42,860 nucleotides of DNA from MWDF01 sp964577435 (GCA_964577435.1 CAZNZD010000008.1:1-42860); one strand, 5' to 3'. Counted from the first letter of the stretch, positions 19,914-27,926 are shown. Translations and numbers: made by a program. Notes: a model not told the origin generated them from the sequence alone.

Positions 19914-20231
19914 ATGGCGCACGAGATCAATGACAGCAATTTCAAGGCTGAGGTTCTGGAACACAAGGGACTGGTGCTTGTAGACTTCTGGGCGCCCTGG
20001 TGCGGCCCGTGCCGTATGCAGGGTCCCGAGCTGGACAAGCTTGCTACGCTAAACTCTGATGTGAAGATCTGCAAGGTCAACGTGGACGACTATGTGACGA
20101 CTGCCCAGCAGTTCGGAGTGCAGAGCATCCCCACGCTTATCTTCTTCAAGGACGGCAAGGCTGTGGACAAGATGGTCGGCGTGACCAACGCAGTGACGCT
20201 TGATACGAAGGCGAAGAACCTGGCGAAGTAA
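19914..20231 (+). CDS. trxA: Thioredoxin
   Basis: Small cytoplasmic disulfide reductase, 105 aa, the usual length. The active site WCGPC is at residues 29-33 within FWAPWCGPCR, and the cis-proline segment SIPTLIFFKDG lies near 70-80. ATG at 19914 with AAAGGTG (19901-19907) is preferred over GTG at 19905. It has its own promoter and is followed by three lipoprotein genes. The insertion between rsmE and mtaB is not part of the usual Bacillota order. Which thioredoxin paralogue this is cannot be told, so the symbol is tentative. Confidence 0.93.
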   Translation: MAHEINDSNFKAEVLEHKGLVLVDFWAPWCGPCRMQGPELDKLATLNSDVKICKVNVDDYVTTAQQFGVQSIPTLIFFKDGKAVDKMVGVTNAVTLDTKAKNLAK

Positions 20232-20297
20232 TAAGGCACGCGGCGGGGGGCGATAAGCCTCCCGTTGACAAATAAGCGAAGCGAAGGAGGAAGTGGC

Positions 20298-20960
20298 ATG
20301 AAGAGGAACATAGTACGCGCATTATCGGTGGCAGCAGCCCTTGTCCTGATGCTGTCGCTGGCCGGCTGCACCCTGGTATTCCATGTGGTGGGCTCGGAGG
20401 ATTACTATGAAGTGGACGGCACCGGGGTCGTAGAGGGGCCAATCGAAGTGGATGTCACGCTCAAGGGCTTGTGGCCCGTATGGCCCGACACCCTTACCCT
20501 AGTGATTGCAGGTACCGTGAATCCGGTAAGCGTATCTGATGCAGGAGATATGGCTGACGTTGCGCTTGCGAACAGCATTGAGCATGAAATCTACCTAAAG
20601 CTATTCAATAACGGAGATAATGATTTCGATGAAATCGAAGAAGAAGAGGGACTTGCCGGACTTGATGATAAGTTCAAGGTAACAGCTATTATGCCTATAC
20701 CCGACTGGAAGGATTCTATCCCGACAGGTAGTGCTAATGCTGCCGTTACAATCCCAGGGATATCCTTGCAGCAGCTATTACCCGAGCAGTATCCCGAGCT
20801 GGTGGATGCGCTCATCGAAGCTTGCGGCTACATACCAGTGGGTGATGAAGTGGAAGTGCAGCTCAGTGGCACCCTCGTGAATGAGGCGAAGAACAACAAG
20901 CTTGTCGGCGACCTGCTTATTGGGGTCCGCCTGATTGGTACAGGTACTCTGATACCGTAA
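20298..20960 (+). CDS. Lipoprotein of unknown family, tandem copy 1
   Basis: I do not recognise a named family. The 220-aa protein has a lipoprotein signal with lipobox LAGC (cysteine about residue 24), so the mature part should be tethered outside the membrane. After the cysteine comes FHVVGSEDYY, a GTGVVEGP turn and a WPVWPDTL segment. The middle is acidic, including EIEEEEG, and the C-terminus is a VEVQLSGTLV beta-like strand pair. The next two genes share this plan. ATG at 20298 has AAGGAGG (20284-20290) 7 nt upstream; the upstream ATG at 20265 lacks a site. A terminator follows. Confidence 0.8.
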   Translation: MKRNIVRALSVAAALVLMLSLAGCTLVFHVVGSEDYYEVDGTGVVEGPIEVDVTLKGLWPVWPDTLTLVIAGTVNPVSVSDAGDMADVALANSIEHEIYLKLFNNGDNDFDEIEEEEGLAGLDDKFKVTAIMPIPDWKDSIPTGSANAAVTIPGISLQQLLPEQYPELVDALIEACGYIPVGDEVEVQLSGTLVNEAKNNKLVGDLLIGVRLIGTGTLIP

Positions 20961-20991
20961 CAACCTGACTTAGATAGGAGAACATGCTTGA

Positions 20992-21020
20992 CCGGGGCTT
21001 AACCGCCCCGGTTTTCTTTT
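20992..21020 (+). terminator. Terminator after lipoprotein copy 1
   Basis: CCGGGGC (20992-20998) pairs with GCCCCGG (21005-21011) around a 6-nt loop, followed by TTTTCTTTT (21012-21020). It uncouples copies 2 and 3 from copy 1. Confidence 0.88.
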
Positions 21021-21122
21021 CCTCGGGGTCGTGCTGCCTAATCCTTTTATTTCACTAATTGAAGGAAAAATGCTTCGTATATAGAAGTAATAAGGGGCAA
21101 TCCATTGAAAGGAGGCAAGGCA

Positions 21123-21740
21123 ATGTCGAGGAAGGTTTTCAGGATCATTGCGGGCATCGCGGTGCTACTGCTTGCGGCATCCCTCGCAGGGTGCTTCTTC
21201 GTGTTCACGATAGTCGGGTCGGACGCCTATCACGTAAACGGGACCGGCCTTCTTGACGGCCCGGCCATGGTGGAAGTCAGCTGGACCGGCTTCATTCCCA
21301 GATGGCCTGATGTGCTTGTGATCACCATAAGCGGCATAGTCCACAACTCCAGCTTCACATCCGACACCCTTGACGATGTAGCCGACGCGCTGTCAGGCAC
21401 GATATATGACCATCTGGAGTTCGACGAGTTCAGCGGAGCGACAGAGGAGGGGAATCCTTTCTGGGTAACCAAGGAGATAGCCATTCCAAGCTTCTGGTCG
21501 CTGCTGCCGCTGGATGCCGGGAGAGCACAGCTAGATCCGATAGAGCTCGAGCTCAGCGACGTAGTCGGCGAGGAGTTCTACGAAGCTATGATGGATGAGT
21601 TCGTGCTTCTCTGCAACGATGAGTTCGATGCCCTGACATGGGTAGAGCTGAATCTGGGAGGCAGCATCGAGACATCCGCCGGCAAGGTCATAGGCACCCT
21701 TGACTGCGACTTCGTGCTCTATGGCGAAGAGGTTCCTTAG
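21123..21740 (+). CDS. Lipoprotein of unknown family, tandem copy 2
   Basis: Clear paralogue of the previous gene, 205 aa. It has a lipobox SLAGC (cysteine about residue 24), then FTIVGSDAYHVNGTGLLDGP and IPRWPDVL, matching copy 1 in order and spacing. The C-terminus VELNLGGSIETSAGKVIG also aligns with copy 1. The middle part is diverged and acidic. ATG at 21123 with AAAGGAGG (21108-21115) is chosen over the upstream TTG at 21105. No enzyme motif is visible; a surface-exposed beta-rich binding or structural protein is only a guess. Confidence 0.8.
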   Translation: MSRKVFRIIAGIAVLLLAASLAGCFFVFTIVGSDAYHVNGTGLLDGPAMVEVSWTGFIPRWPDVLVITISGIVHNSSFTSDTLDDVADALSGTIYDHLEFDEFSGATEEGNPFWVTKEIAIPSFWSLLPLDAGRAQLDPIELELSDVVGEEFYEAMMDEFVLLCNDEFDALTWVELNLGGSIETSAGKVIGTLDCDFVLYGEEVP

Positions 21741-21753
21741 AGGGGGGATGTAA

Positions 21754-22362
21754 GTGGTTAAGGCAACCAGGATAGCTTTAAGGGCAGCTTTCATCCTCTT
21801 GCTCTGCGCCCTTGCAGTCTCCCTATCAGGATGCGCAGTCAAGTTCGTGCTTGAAGGCGCCGACAGCTACATCATATGGCCGGACGGAAGGATACTAAAC
21901 GGCAGCCTGAATGAGGCGGATATCATGATTCTTGTCGCCCATACAGGAGACAAGCTTGACCCTCCGACGACACTGGAATACGAGTACGAGGGGCTTCTGA
22001 TGGGAGGCGGAAGCGCAGAGGACATTGCAGGCTATATATGCTGCGAGCTGGGTGGGGATGATTACGAAGTGGCGACCGGGGAGGACAGGTTCACAATCAC
22101 GGGAAGCATGGACGTAATCGACTTCTGGACCGACCTGGGCATCACCTCTCTTGGGCCCGCATTTGCACCTTCAGTCGGGCTTGATGAGATCATCGGAGCG
22201 CTCATGCACCAGGCGATAGTCGACAGCATCGTTTATGTGGAGAACCATCTCATGGAAGATGGGTCGACTATCGACATCGAGATTGACGGCGAGCTCAAGT
22301 CATCTACAGACAGGAAGGTAGGCAACTTCATCCTCTGGCTGGACGCGATAAATCCTGTATAG
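21754..22362 (+). CDS. Lipoprotein of unknown family, tandem copy 3 (diverged)
   Basis: The 202-aa protein has a hydrophobic signal and lipobox SLSGC (cysteine about residue 27), then FVLEGADSYIIWPDG, which parallels the FxVxGxDxY start of copies 1 and 2. The later WPD segment is missing. The C-terminal IDIEIDGELKSSTDRKVGN aligns with the ends of the other two. It starts with GTG at 21754 after GAGGGGGG (21740-21747), 13 nt from copy 2, so the two are co-transcribed. Function unknown. Confidence 0.78.
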   Translation: MVKATRIALRAAFILLLCALAVSLSGCAVKFVLEGADSYIIWPDGRILNGSLNEADIMILVAHTGDKLDPPTTLEYEYEGLLMGGGSAEDIAGYICCELGGDDYEVATGEDRFTITGSMDVIDFWTDLGITSLGPAFAPSVGLDEIIGALMHQAIVDSIVYVENHLMEDGSTIDIEIDGELKSSTDRKVGNFILWLDAINPV

Positions 22363-22406
22363 TATCGGTATAGGGCCAATGTAAGGAAGGGAAAAGGGAA
22401 GAGGAA

Positions 22407-22439
22407 GTGGCCGGGCCGAGAGGCGCTTAGCCCGGCCAC
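22407..22439 (+). other. Strong hairpin between lipoprotein 3 and queT
   Basis: GTGGCCGGGC (22407-22416) pairs perfectly with GCCCGGCCAC (22430-22439) around a 13-nt loop. No T tract follows, so it is either a weak terminator or 3'-end stabiliser of the lipoprotein mRNA, or part of a structured leader of queT. I could not fit it to a known preQ1 riboswitch class. Confidence 0.6.
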
Positions 22440-22448
22440 AGCCACGCA

Positions 22449-22478
22449 TTAGACATGGCGGCACCTTTGTGCTAATTT
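22449..22478 (+). promoter_or_regulatory. Possible promoter of queT-mtaB
   Basis: TTAGAC (22449-22454) and TAATTT (22473-22478) are 18 nt apart, the latter preceded by TGC, an extended -10 pattern. Both hexamers are imperfect. It lies after the strong hairpin and before the queT ribosome site. Confidence 0.35.
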
Positions 22479-22507
22479 ATCTTGGTAAAACGATTCCGGA
22501 GGGGAAA

Positions 22508-23002
22508 TTGAAGATAGACCTTAAGACACTCACAAGGGCTGCGGCTATCGCAGCAATATATGTCGCCTTGTGCCTGGCGCTGGCGCCGATATCCTACGGT
22601 CCGCTGCAGGTAAGGATATCGGAGGCGATGACGCTTCTTCCTATGATATGGCCCGAGGCGGTGATGGGGCTCTCAGTCGGGGCGCTGATCGCAAACCTTA
22701 TGGGACCAGTCGGGATAATAGACGTGGTGTTCGGCACCATCGCGACACTGCTTGCCGCATTGATCACATTCAGGTTCAGGGGAAAGCTCGCAGGCTATGC
22801 GGCGCCGATAGTCCTAAACGGCCTCATCGTGGGGGGATACCTGCCGTTCGTTTACGGGATGCCTTACATATCCCTTTGGGGGATGGACCTTACGGTGCCC
22901 GCCTCCATGTTGGCTGTGGCGGCCGGAGAGGCTGTGGCAGTTCTCGCGCTCGGGATACCGCTTCTTGGCATGGCCAGGCGCATAGGCCCGGCGAAAAGAT
23001 GA
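22508..23002 (+). CDS. queT: QueT-family queuosine precursor transporter
   Basis: Small integral membrane protein of 164 aa, similar to the S-component-like QueT family thought to import a queuosine precursor such as preQ1. The family hallmark YVALCLALAPISYGPLQVRISEA (about residues 17-39, cut short here by the quoting limit: key residues are the APISYGP turn and RISEA), LLPMIWPEA, and GIIDVVFGTIATLLAA are all present, with about five or six helices. The start is TTG at 22508 with GGAGGGG (22498-22504); the upstream GTG at 22469 has no site. queA and tgt, which use such precursors, occur later in the window. The stop overlaps the mtaB start. Confidence 0.85.
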   Translation: MKIDLKTLTRAAAIAAIYVALCLALAPISYGPLQVRISEAMTLLPMIWPEAVMGLSVGALIANLMGPVGIIDVVFGTIATLLAALITFRFRGKLAGYAAPIVLNGLIVGGYLPFVYGMPYISLWGMDLTVPASMLAVAAGEAVAVLALGIPLLGMARRIGPAKR

Positions 23003-24321
23003 GGAGGGTGTCATTCATAACTCTGGGCTGCAAGGTTAACCAGTATGACACCCAGTCCATGCAGAAGGCGTTCACAGATAGGGGCTTCATCGTAGTAGGC
23101 GAGGACGAGCCAGCGGACGCGGTCATAATCAACACCTGCACGGTGACTGGGGAGGCAGACCGAAAATCCAGGCAGATGATCAGAAGGGCGGTCCGCAGGA
23201 ATCCGTCCGCGCTGATTGTTGCCGCCGGGTGTTTCGTCCAGGGCGACCCCCTTGCCGCCAGGTCCATCGAAGGCGTCGCCATCACTGCGGGGGCGAACGA
23301 CAGGCTCGGGCTGGTCAACGCCGTGGCCGATGCCCTCGATATGCCGAGCGCAGGGGATGTAAGCCTTGTCGAGGACATATCCGGCTTCGGAGGGTATGAG
23401 GAGATAGGGGCCGAGGGCACGGACGGCATGTCCAGGGCATACCTGAAGATCGAGGACGGCTGCGACGCATACTGCTCGTACTGCTACGTGCCGTACGTAA
23501 GGGGCCACGTAAGAAGCAGGAGCATCGAAAGCATATCCGAGGAGGCGGGAAGGCTGGCTGCAGCCGGCTATGCCGAGGTCATCCTCACAGGAATCCACCT
23601 CGGATGCTATGGGAAGGACTTCGGCGGCAGGCCAAACCTAGCCGACGCAGTAAGGGCAGTATGTAAGGCGGATGGAATCAGAAGGGTGAGGATATCCTCG
23701 CTGGAGCCGACCGAGCTTACTGAGGAGCTCCTCAAACTCTTCGAAGAGGAGCCAAAGCTTGCCAGGCATCTGCACCTACCGCTGCAGTCGGGGGACGACA
23801 GCATACTCCGGGCCATGAACAGGCATTACGATTCCAGATATTTCAGAGGGGCCGTAGAGGGCGCAAGAAGGCGCCTCGGGGATATCGGGATAACCACGGA
23901 TGTCATTGCAGGGTTCCCAGGAGAGACCGAGCAGATGTTCGAGAACACGCTGGCAATGGTTTCCCGGCTCGGTTTCATGCATGTTCACGCCTTTCCATAT
24001 TCCGTGAGAAGGGGCACGCCTGCGGCAGGCATGCCGGGACAGGTCCCCGAGCATGTGAAGGCCGACAGGGTAAAGCGCCTCATCGAGGAGGCCTCGCATT
24101 CGAAAGAGCGCATCCTTGAGGCCATGGAGGGAAGGATTTTCGAAGTCGTGCTCGAATCGAGAGTCATTGAGGATTGCGGCTTGGTAGCTTATGAGGGGTA
24201 TACGAGCGAGTATGCGAGGGTCAGGTTCACCTCTGGGGGAGAGCCGTCCGGGATGGTCTCTGTGCTTATAGAAGGACGCTCAGGCGAGTATGCAACAGGC
24301 CGCGCGGTAACTACGCGATAG
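22999..24321 (+). CDS. mtaB: tRNA t6A37 methylthiotransferase MtaB
   Basis: Radical SAM enzyme that adds a methylthio group to t6A37 in ANN-decoding tRNAs. The 440-aa protein has the N-terminal UPF0004 domain with three cluster cysteines, C11 (LGCKVNQ), C47 (NTCTVTG) and C78 (AGCFVQ). The radical SAM cluster is at C155, C159 and C162 in CDAYCSYC, followed by YVRGHVRSR, and a C-terminal TRAM-like domain (about 375-440) ends the protein. It starts at ATG 22999, overlapping the queT stop. In Bacillota it normally follows rsmE; here a six-kilobase-scale run of other genes is smaller than that but separates them: trx, three lipoproteins and queT. Confidence 0.95.
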   Translation: MRRVSFITLGCKVNQYDTQSMQKAFTDRGFIVVGEDEPADAVIINTCTVTGEADRKSRQMIRRAVRRNPSALIVAAGCFVQGDPLAARSIEGVAITAGANDRLGLVNAVADALDMPSAGDVSLVEDISGFGGYEEIGAEGTDGMSRAYLKIEDGCDAYCSYCYVPYVRGHVRSRSIESISEEAGRLAAAGYAEVILTGIHLGCYGKDFGGRPNLADAVRAVCKADGIRRVRISSLEPTELTEELLKLFEEEPKLARHLHLPLQSGDDSILRAMNRHYDSRYFRGAVEGARRRLGDIGITTDVIAGFPGETEQMFENTLAMVSRLGFMHVHAFPYSVRRGTPAAGMPGQVPEHVKADRVKRLIEEASHSKERILEAMEGRIFEVVLESRVIEDCGLVAYEGYTSEYARVRFTSGGEPSGMVSVLIEGRSGEYATGRAVTTR

Positions 24322-24335
24322 AAGGGCGGATTGCT

Positions 24336-24674
24336 ATGGAAGACTGCATCTTCTGCAAGATAGCTCAAGGTAAGCTCGGAACCTTAGTATTCGAGGACGG
24401 CGAGATAGCGGCGTTCAGGGATGTGAACCCGGAGGCGCCGGTGCATATCCTCATAGTGCCGAAGAAGCACATAGCCGATCTGAACGCTTCCGGCCTGGAT
24501 AGCGGGCTTCTGGGAAGGATGGCCGCCGTAGCGGTCAGCCTTGCCAAAGGCGAAGGGATAGCTGAAAGCGGCTACCGGCTGGTGATGAACTGCGGATCCG
24601 ACGCAGGGCAGAGCGTAAGGCACATACACCTGCACCTGCTGGGAGGAAGGAAGTTCGGCTGGCCTCCGGGCTGA
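24336..24674 (+). CDS. HIT-family nucleotide hydrolase/transferase (HinT-like)
   Basis: Histidine-triad protein of 112 aa, of the purine nucleoside phosphoramidase type (HinT/PKCI-like). The N-terminus CIFCKIAQGK carries C4 and C7, a likely zinc pair. HILIVPKKHI sits near residues 37-46 and the catalytic HIHLHLLGGR near 94-103. It starts 14 nt after mtaB and is the last gene before the rpsU promoter. HIT genes beside mtaB and rpsU are usual in Bacillota; the physiological substrate is not known. Confidence 0.94.
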   Translation: MEDCIFCKIAQGKLGTLVFEDGEIAAFRDVNPEAPVHILIVPKKHIADLNASGLDSGLLGRMAAVAVSLAKGEGIAESGYRLVMNCGSDAGQSVRHIHLHLLGGRKFGWPPG

Positions 24675-24778
24675 TGGCCTATTCGAGCCTCGCAAGAAGT
24701 GCACTAGAGATCAGATGCATATGTCATATCAGGCAACGGATGGCTTACAAATTCAGTTTTGTGAAGCAAGTCGTTTTA

Positions 24779-24807
24779 TTGACAAGGCGGAGCGATTAAG
24801 TTAACAT
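24779..24807 (+). promoter_or_regulatory. Promoter of rpsU
   Basis: A perfect -35 TTGACA (24779-24784) and -10 TAACAT (24802-24807) are 17 nt apart. The start near 24814 leaves a leader of about 78 nt before rpsU. The rest of the 217-nt gap after the HIT gene shows nothing else recognisable. Confidence 0.78.
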
Positions 24808-24891
24808 TTTAAAAGAACTTGCATCTGCAGGTCATACGGATCAGCTGAACCAGCAGACCGTGAATCCAAACCCGGAGGGAGGGGAGTCCGT

Positions 24892-25068
24892 ATGGCAGAG
24901 GTTAGAGTAGGTAAGAACGAGACGCTCGACAGTGCGCTGCGCCGCTTCAAGCGCCAGTGTCAGATGTCCGGCGTTTTGGCTGAGATACGCAAAAGGGAGC
25001 ACTACGAAAAGCCCAGCGTAAAGAGGAAGAAAAAGTCCGAGGCAGCCCGCAAGAGGCGGTATCGCTAA
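24892..25068 (+). CDS. rpsU: 30S ribosomal protein S21
   Basis: Small basic ribosomal protein of 58 aa that sits near the anti-Shine-Dalgarno end of 16S rRNA. The sequence fits the family: VRVGKNETLDSALRRFKRQ, then the ML-like region, EIRKREHYEKPSVKRKKK, and a strongly basic C-terminus ending RKRRYR. The start is ATG at 24892 with GGGAGGGGAG about 5 nt upstream. It forms a one-gene unit with its own promoter and terminator. The gatB-like yqeY gene that often follows rpsU in Bacillota is absent. Confidence 0.95.
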   Translation: MAEVRVGKNETLDSALRRFKRQCQMSGVLAEIRKREHYEKPSVKRKKKSEAARKRRYR

Positions 25069-25080
25069 TAAGAGCATGGG

Positions 25081-25109
25081 CGCTGGGCGAATGCCCGGCG
25101 TTTTCTTTT
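25081..25109 (+). terminator. Terminator after rpsU
   Basis: CGCTGGGC (25081-25088) pairs with GCCCGGCG (25093-25100), with one G-U pair and a GAAT loop, followed by TTTTCTTTT. Confidence 0.88.
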
Positions 25110-25159
25110 CGGAACGGCCGCGGCAATCGGCGCGTTTTTTATTCTACAGGCCCTTTAAT

Positions 25160-25168
25160 TGTTATAAT
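25160..25168 (+). promoter_or_regulatory. Extended -10 promoter of the nfeD-floA operon
   Basis: A perfect TATAAT (25163-25168) preceded by TGT (25160-25162) makes an extended -10. There is no convincing -35. The start near 25175 is 38 nt before nfeD. Confidence 0.65.
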
Positions 25169-25212
25169 GTAATGGGATAGAATCCCCTTCATACGGATAG
25201 AGGTGGAGCGGA

Positions 25213-26553
25213 ATGAGAAGGGTCATTTGGTCGGCTCTGTTGATTGCGGCAGTTATCCTGGCCGCGTTCACTTTCTCGTCTGCCGCAGAAGATGGCGGCG
25301 TGTTCGTCGTACCCGTAAAAGGAGATATCGACGACGGCACGTACATGTTCATAAAAAGGGCCCTCATGGAGGCCAAGCAGCAGGGGGCGGCAGCCCTGGT
25401 CTTCGACATTGACACCTACGGCGGGCTCGTAGACGCCTCCAACAAGATAAGAGACGAGATTCTGGAAAGCAGCGTGAGGACCATAGCCTTCGTTAACCAG
25501 AAGGCGTGGTCTGCAGGTGCGCTCATCGCGATAAGCTGCACCGAGCTCAGGATGCAGAACGCAGCTTCAATAGGCGCGGCTGAGACCAGGCCGGCGGAGG
25601 AGAAGTACATCTCGGCCTACAGGCAGCAGTTCGAAAGCACCGCTGAGGCGCGCGGCAAGGATCCCGAAGTCGCGGGCGCCATGGTAGACAGCGACATCGC
25701 AGTGGACGGAGTAAGCGAGAAGGGAAAGATCCTTACACTGGGCGCTGTCGAGGCCGGGCGGATAGGCTTCGCCGACGGTGTGCACGCAAACCTTGATGAG
25801 CTGATTGCGGCTGCGGGACTTGATGGGCTTATGCGCATAGACTTCGCGATGAACAACAGCGAGAGGCTGGGGCAGTTCCTCACAAGCCCTGTAGCCTCCG
25901 AGCTTCTTCTAGTCCTTGGCGTAGTGGGACTGATAGTCGAGGCGTTCATGCCGGGCTTCGGCATATTCGGCGGCATCGGCGTGGTAAGCTTCGCGCTGTT
26001 CTTCTACGGAAGGCTTATAACAGGAATGGCGGGTTTCGAGATAGTGGTGCTGTTCGTCGTCGGGCTGGCGCTTCTGATAATCGAGCTGTTCATCCCCGGC
26101 TTCGGGGTTCTCGGGGTCTCGGGCCTGATCGGCATCTTCGCAAGCTTCATCCTGTCGTACCCGACCGCGAGGGAGGCACTGATCTCCGTTAGCATAGCGC
26201 TTGCCTTCGCCATCGCGACCATCATAATACTGGTAAGGACCCTCGAAAGACGCGGCATCAAGGGCAACAGCCTGTTCGGGAGGCTTATACTCACCGAAGT
26301 CACGGGAAGGCAGGTGCTCCCTGACAAGCCCTCCCAGAAGGGCCGAAAGGGACCTTCCATCGGGGAGACCGGGACGGTCTATTCCACGCTGAGGCCGGTA
26401 GGCACCGCATATTTCGGGGAGAGCAAGGTCGACGTCATGTCGGACGGCGAGTTCATCCAGCCCGGGACCAGGGTAGCCGTGGTGAGGGTCGAGGGAGCGA
26501 AAGTCATAGTAAGGAAGGCAGCTACCGATGACGAGACTGCCAGGGAGGTGTAA
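25213..26553 (+). CDS. NfeD-family membrane serine protease (long form)
   Basis: Long NfeD (YqeZ-like) protein of 446 aa, associated with flotillin/stomatin-type membrane proteins. It has a signal peptide (about 1-24), then a ClpP-fold protease domain (about 30-215). The nucleophile is probably the serine of AWSAGALIA (about residue 98), and a candidate general-base lysine is in AEEKYIS (about 135). Four or five membrane helices (about 225-345) and a C-terminal OB-fold NfeD domain (about 375-440) follow. It is the first gene of the nfeD-nfeD-floA unit. In Bacillus the equivalent genes lie at the same place. Confidence 0.9.
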   Translation: MRRVIWSALLIAAVILAAFTFSSAAEDGGVFVVPVKGDIDDGTYMFIKRALMEAKQQGAAALVFDIDTYGGLVDASNKIRDEILESSVRTIAFVNQKAWSAGALIAISCTELRMQNAASIGAAETRPAEEKYISAYRQQFESTAEARGKDPEVAGAMVDSDIAVDGVSEKGKILTLGAVEAGRIGFADGVHANLDELIAAAGLDGLMRIDFAMNNSERLGQFLTSPVASELLLVLGVVGLIVEAFMPGFGIFGGIGVVSFALFFYGRLITGMAGFEIVVLFVVGLALLIIELFIPGFGVLGVSGLIGIFASFILSYPTAREALISVSIALAFAIATIIILVRTLERRGIKGNSLFGRLILTEVTGRQVLPDKPSQKGRKGPSIGETGTVYSTLRPVGTAYFGESKVDVMSDGEFIQPGTRVAVVRVEGAKVIVRKAATDDETAREV

Positions 26554-26556
26554 CCC

Positions 26557-26865
26557 TTGGAGGACGGCACTTTCATCATCATAGTGATACTTGCCGCAGC
26601 TGCGGTTGCCGCCGTCCTCATCTTCAGGAGGGCGGAGCTCTCCTCGAAGATCGAGCCGAAGGCGACTACCCCGGAAACGAGCCTTCCGGCTGAAGGTGAC
26701 ACGGCAGTGGTGTCGAAGACATTAAGGCCTATAGGTGTCATCGAGATTTCGGGCAAGCCCTACGAGGCGACTTCCGAAGGCGAGTTCATAGAGCCGGGCG
26801 CCGAAGTGGCGGTCATCGGAAGGCTGGGCGGCAGGGCTCTGGTAAGAAGGGCAAAAGGGCAATAA
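26557..26865 (+). CDS. Short NfeD-like protein (membrane anchor + OB fold)
   Basis: 102-aa protein with one N-terminal membrane helix (about 5-22) and a C-terminal OB-like NfeD domain (about 45-100). Its end, SKTLRPIGVIEISGKPYEA followed by GEFIEPGAEVAVI, parallels the C-terminal part of the preceding gene (TLRPVGTAYFGE, GEFIQPGTRVAVV), so it looks like a partial duplication of that domain. The start is TTG at 26557 with GGGAGGTG (26543-26550) upstream. It probably also contacts FloA. Confidence 0.82.
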   Translation: MEDGTFIIIVILAAAAVAAVLIFRRAELSSKIEPKATTPETSLPAEGDTAVVSKTLRPIGVIEISGKPYEATSEGEFIEPGAEVAVIGRLGGRALVRRAKGQ

Positions 26866-26884
26866 AGATAAGGAGGCACAGGCA

Positions 26885-27886
26885 ATGGAGTTCGTAGTTA
26901 TCTTCTTCCCCGTATTAGTCTTCATATTCCTGATCCTGCTCCTGAATTTCATACCGGTGGGGCTGTGGATATCAGCCCTTGCGGCCGGCGTGAGGGTAGG
27001 CCTGTTCACACTCGTGGGAATGAGGTTAAGGCGCGTGTCGCCCGCAAGGATCATCCTGCCGATGATTAAGGCAGTGAAAGCCGGCATACCGGTGAGCGTG
27101 GACAAGCTCGAGGCCCACCATCTAGCAGGCGGCAACGTCGACAAGGTGATCGACGCGCTGATCGCGGCCCAGAGGGCCAACATCACGCTGACCTTCGAGA
27201 GCGCCACTGCGATAGACCTCGCAGGAAGAAACGTGCTCGAGGCAGTCCAGATGAGCGTCAACCCCAAGGTTATTGAGACCCCCGTGGTCGCGGCTGTGGC
27301 CAAGGACGGCATCGAGCTCAGGGCGAAGGCGCGCGTGACAGTCAGGGCCAACATCGAAAGGCTGGTAGGAGGCGCCGGCGAGGCCACCGTAATCGCCAGG
27401 GTCGGCGAGGGCATCGTCACGACCGTCGGTTCAGCCGAAAGCCACAAGGTGGTCCTCGAGAACCCGGACATGATATCCAGGACAGTGCTTTCAAAGGGCC
27501 TGGACATCGGCACGGCGTTCGAGATACTCTCCATCGACATCGCAGACGTGGACGTCGGCCGCAACATCGGCGCAAGGCTCCAGATGGACCAGGCCGAGGC
27601 CGACAAGAACATCGCACAGGCGAAGGCTGCCGAAAGGCGCTTCGCGGCCCTTGCAGTCGAGCAGGAGATGAAGGCCAGGGTGCAGGAGATGAAGGCCAAG
27701 GTCGTGGAAGCCGAGGCGGAAGTGCCCAAAGCGATGGCATCGGCTTTAAGAGAGGGCAAGCTCGGCGTCATGGACTATTACAACATGCTCAACATCCAGT
27801 CTGACACACAGATGAGGGAGAGCATCGCAAAAGTAGGTCAGAAGGGCCCCGGACTTGAGGAGATCTCCTCGGAGAGCGGCAAGTAG
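26885..27886 (+). CDS. floA: Flotillin-like protein FloA
   Basis: Bacterial flotillin of the UPF0365 (YqfA) family, which marks functional membrane microdomains. The 333-aa protein has an N-terminal membrane hairpin (about 2-45) and a conserved SPFH-like body starting RRVSPARIILPMIKAVKAG. The family motifs HHLAGGNVDKVI and AQRANI are present, and a C-terminal Ala/Glu-rich coiled coil spans about 235-300. ATG at 26885 has AAGGAGG nearby (26870-26876). Adjacency to two NfeD proteins matches the known FloA-NfeD partnership. Confidence 0.95.
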   Translation: MEFVVIFFPVLVFIFLILLLNFIPVGLWISALAAGVRVGLFTLVGMRLRRVSPARIILPMIKAVKAGIPVSVDKLEAHHLAGGNVDKVIDALIAAQRANITLTFESATAIDLAGRNVLEAVQMSVNPKVIETPVVAAVAKDGIELRAKARVTVRANIERLVGGAGEATVIARVGEGIVTTVGSAESHKVVLENPDMISRTVLSKGLDIGTAFEILSIDIADVDVGRNIGARLQMDQAEADKNIAQAKAAERRFAALAVEQEMKARVQEMKAKVVEAEAEVPKAMASALREGKLGVMDYYNMLNIQSDTQMRESIAKVGQKGPGLEEISSESGK

Positions 27887-27911
27887 CCCATGTGGCATGA
27901 AGCCGGAGTGA

Positions 27912-27926
27912 GGAGGTGAGACCTCC
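27912..27926 (+). promoter_or_regulatory. Hairpin sequestering a ribosome site
   Basis: GGAGGT (27912-27917), a GAG loop and ACCTCC (27921-27926) form a perfect 6-bp stem that ends right at the GTG start of the next gene (27927). The 5' arm is that gene's Shine-Dalgarno sequence, so initiation could be blocked until the stem is opened, for example by ribosomes finishing floA upstream. Confidence 0.6.

Noticed and set aside
22400..22510. preQ1-I or preQ1-II riboswitch before queT
   Set aside because: No A-rich tail pairing into a short hairpin loop and no loop pairing with the ribosome site could be found; only a plain hairpin is supported.
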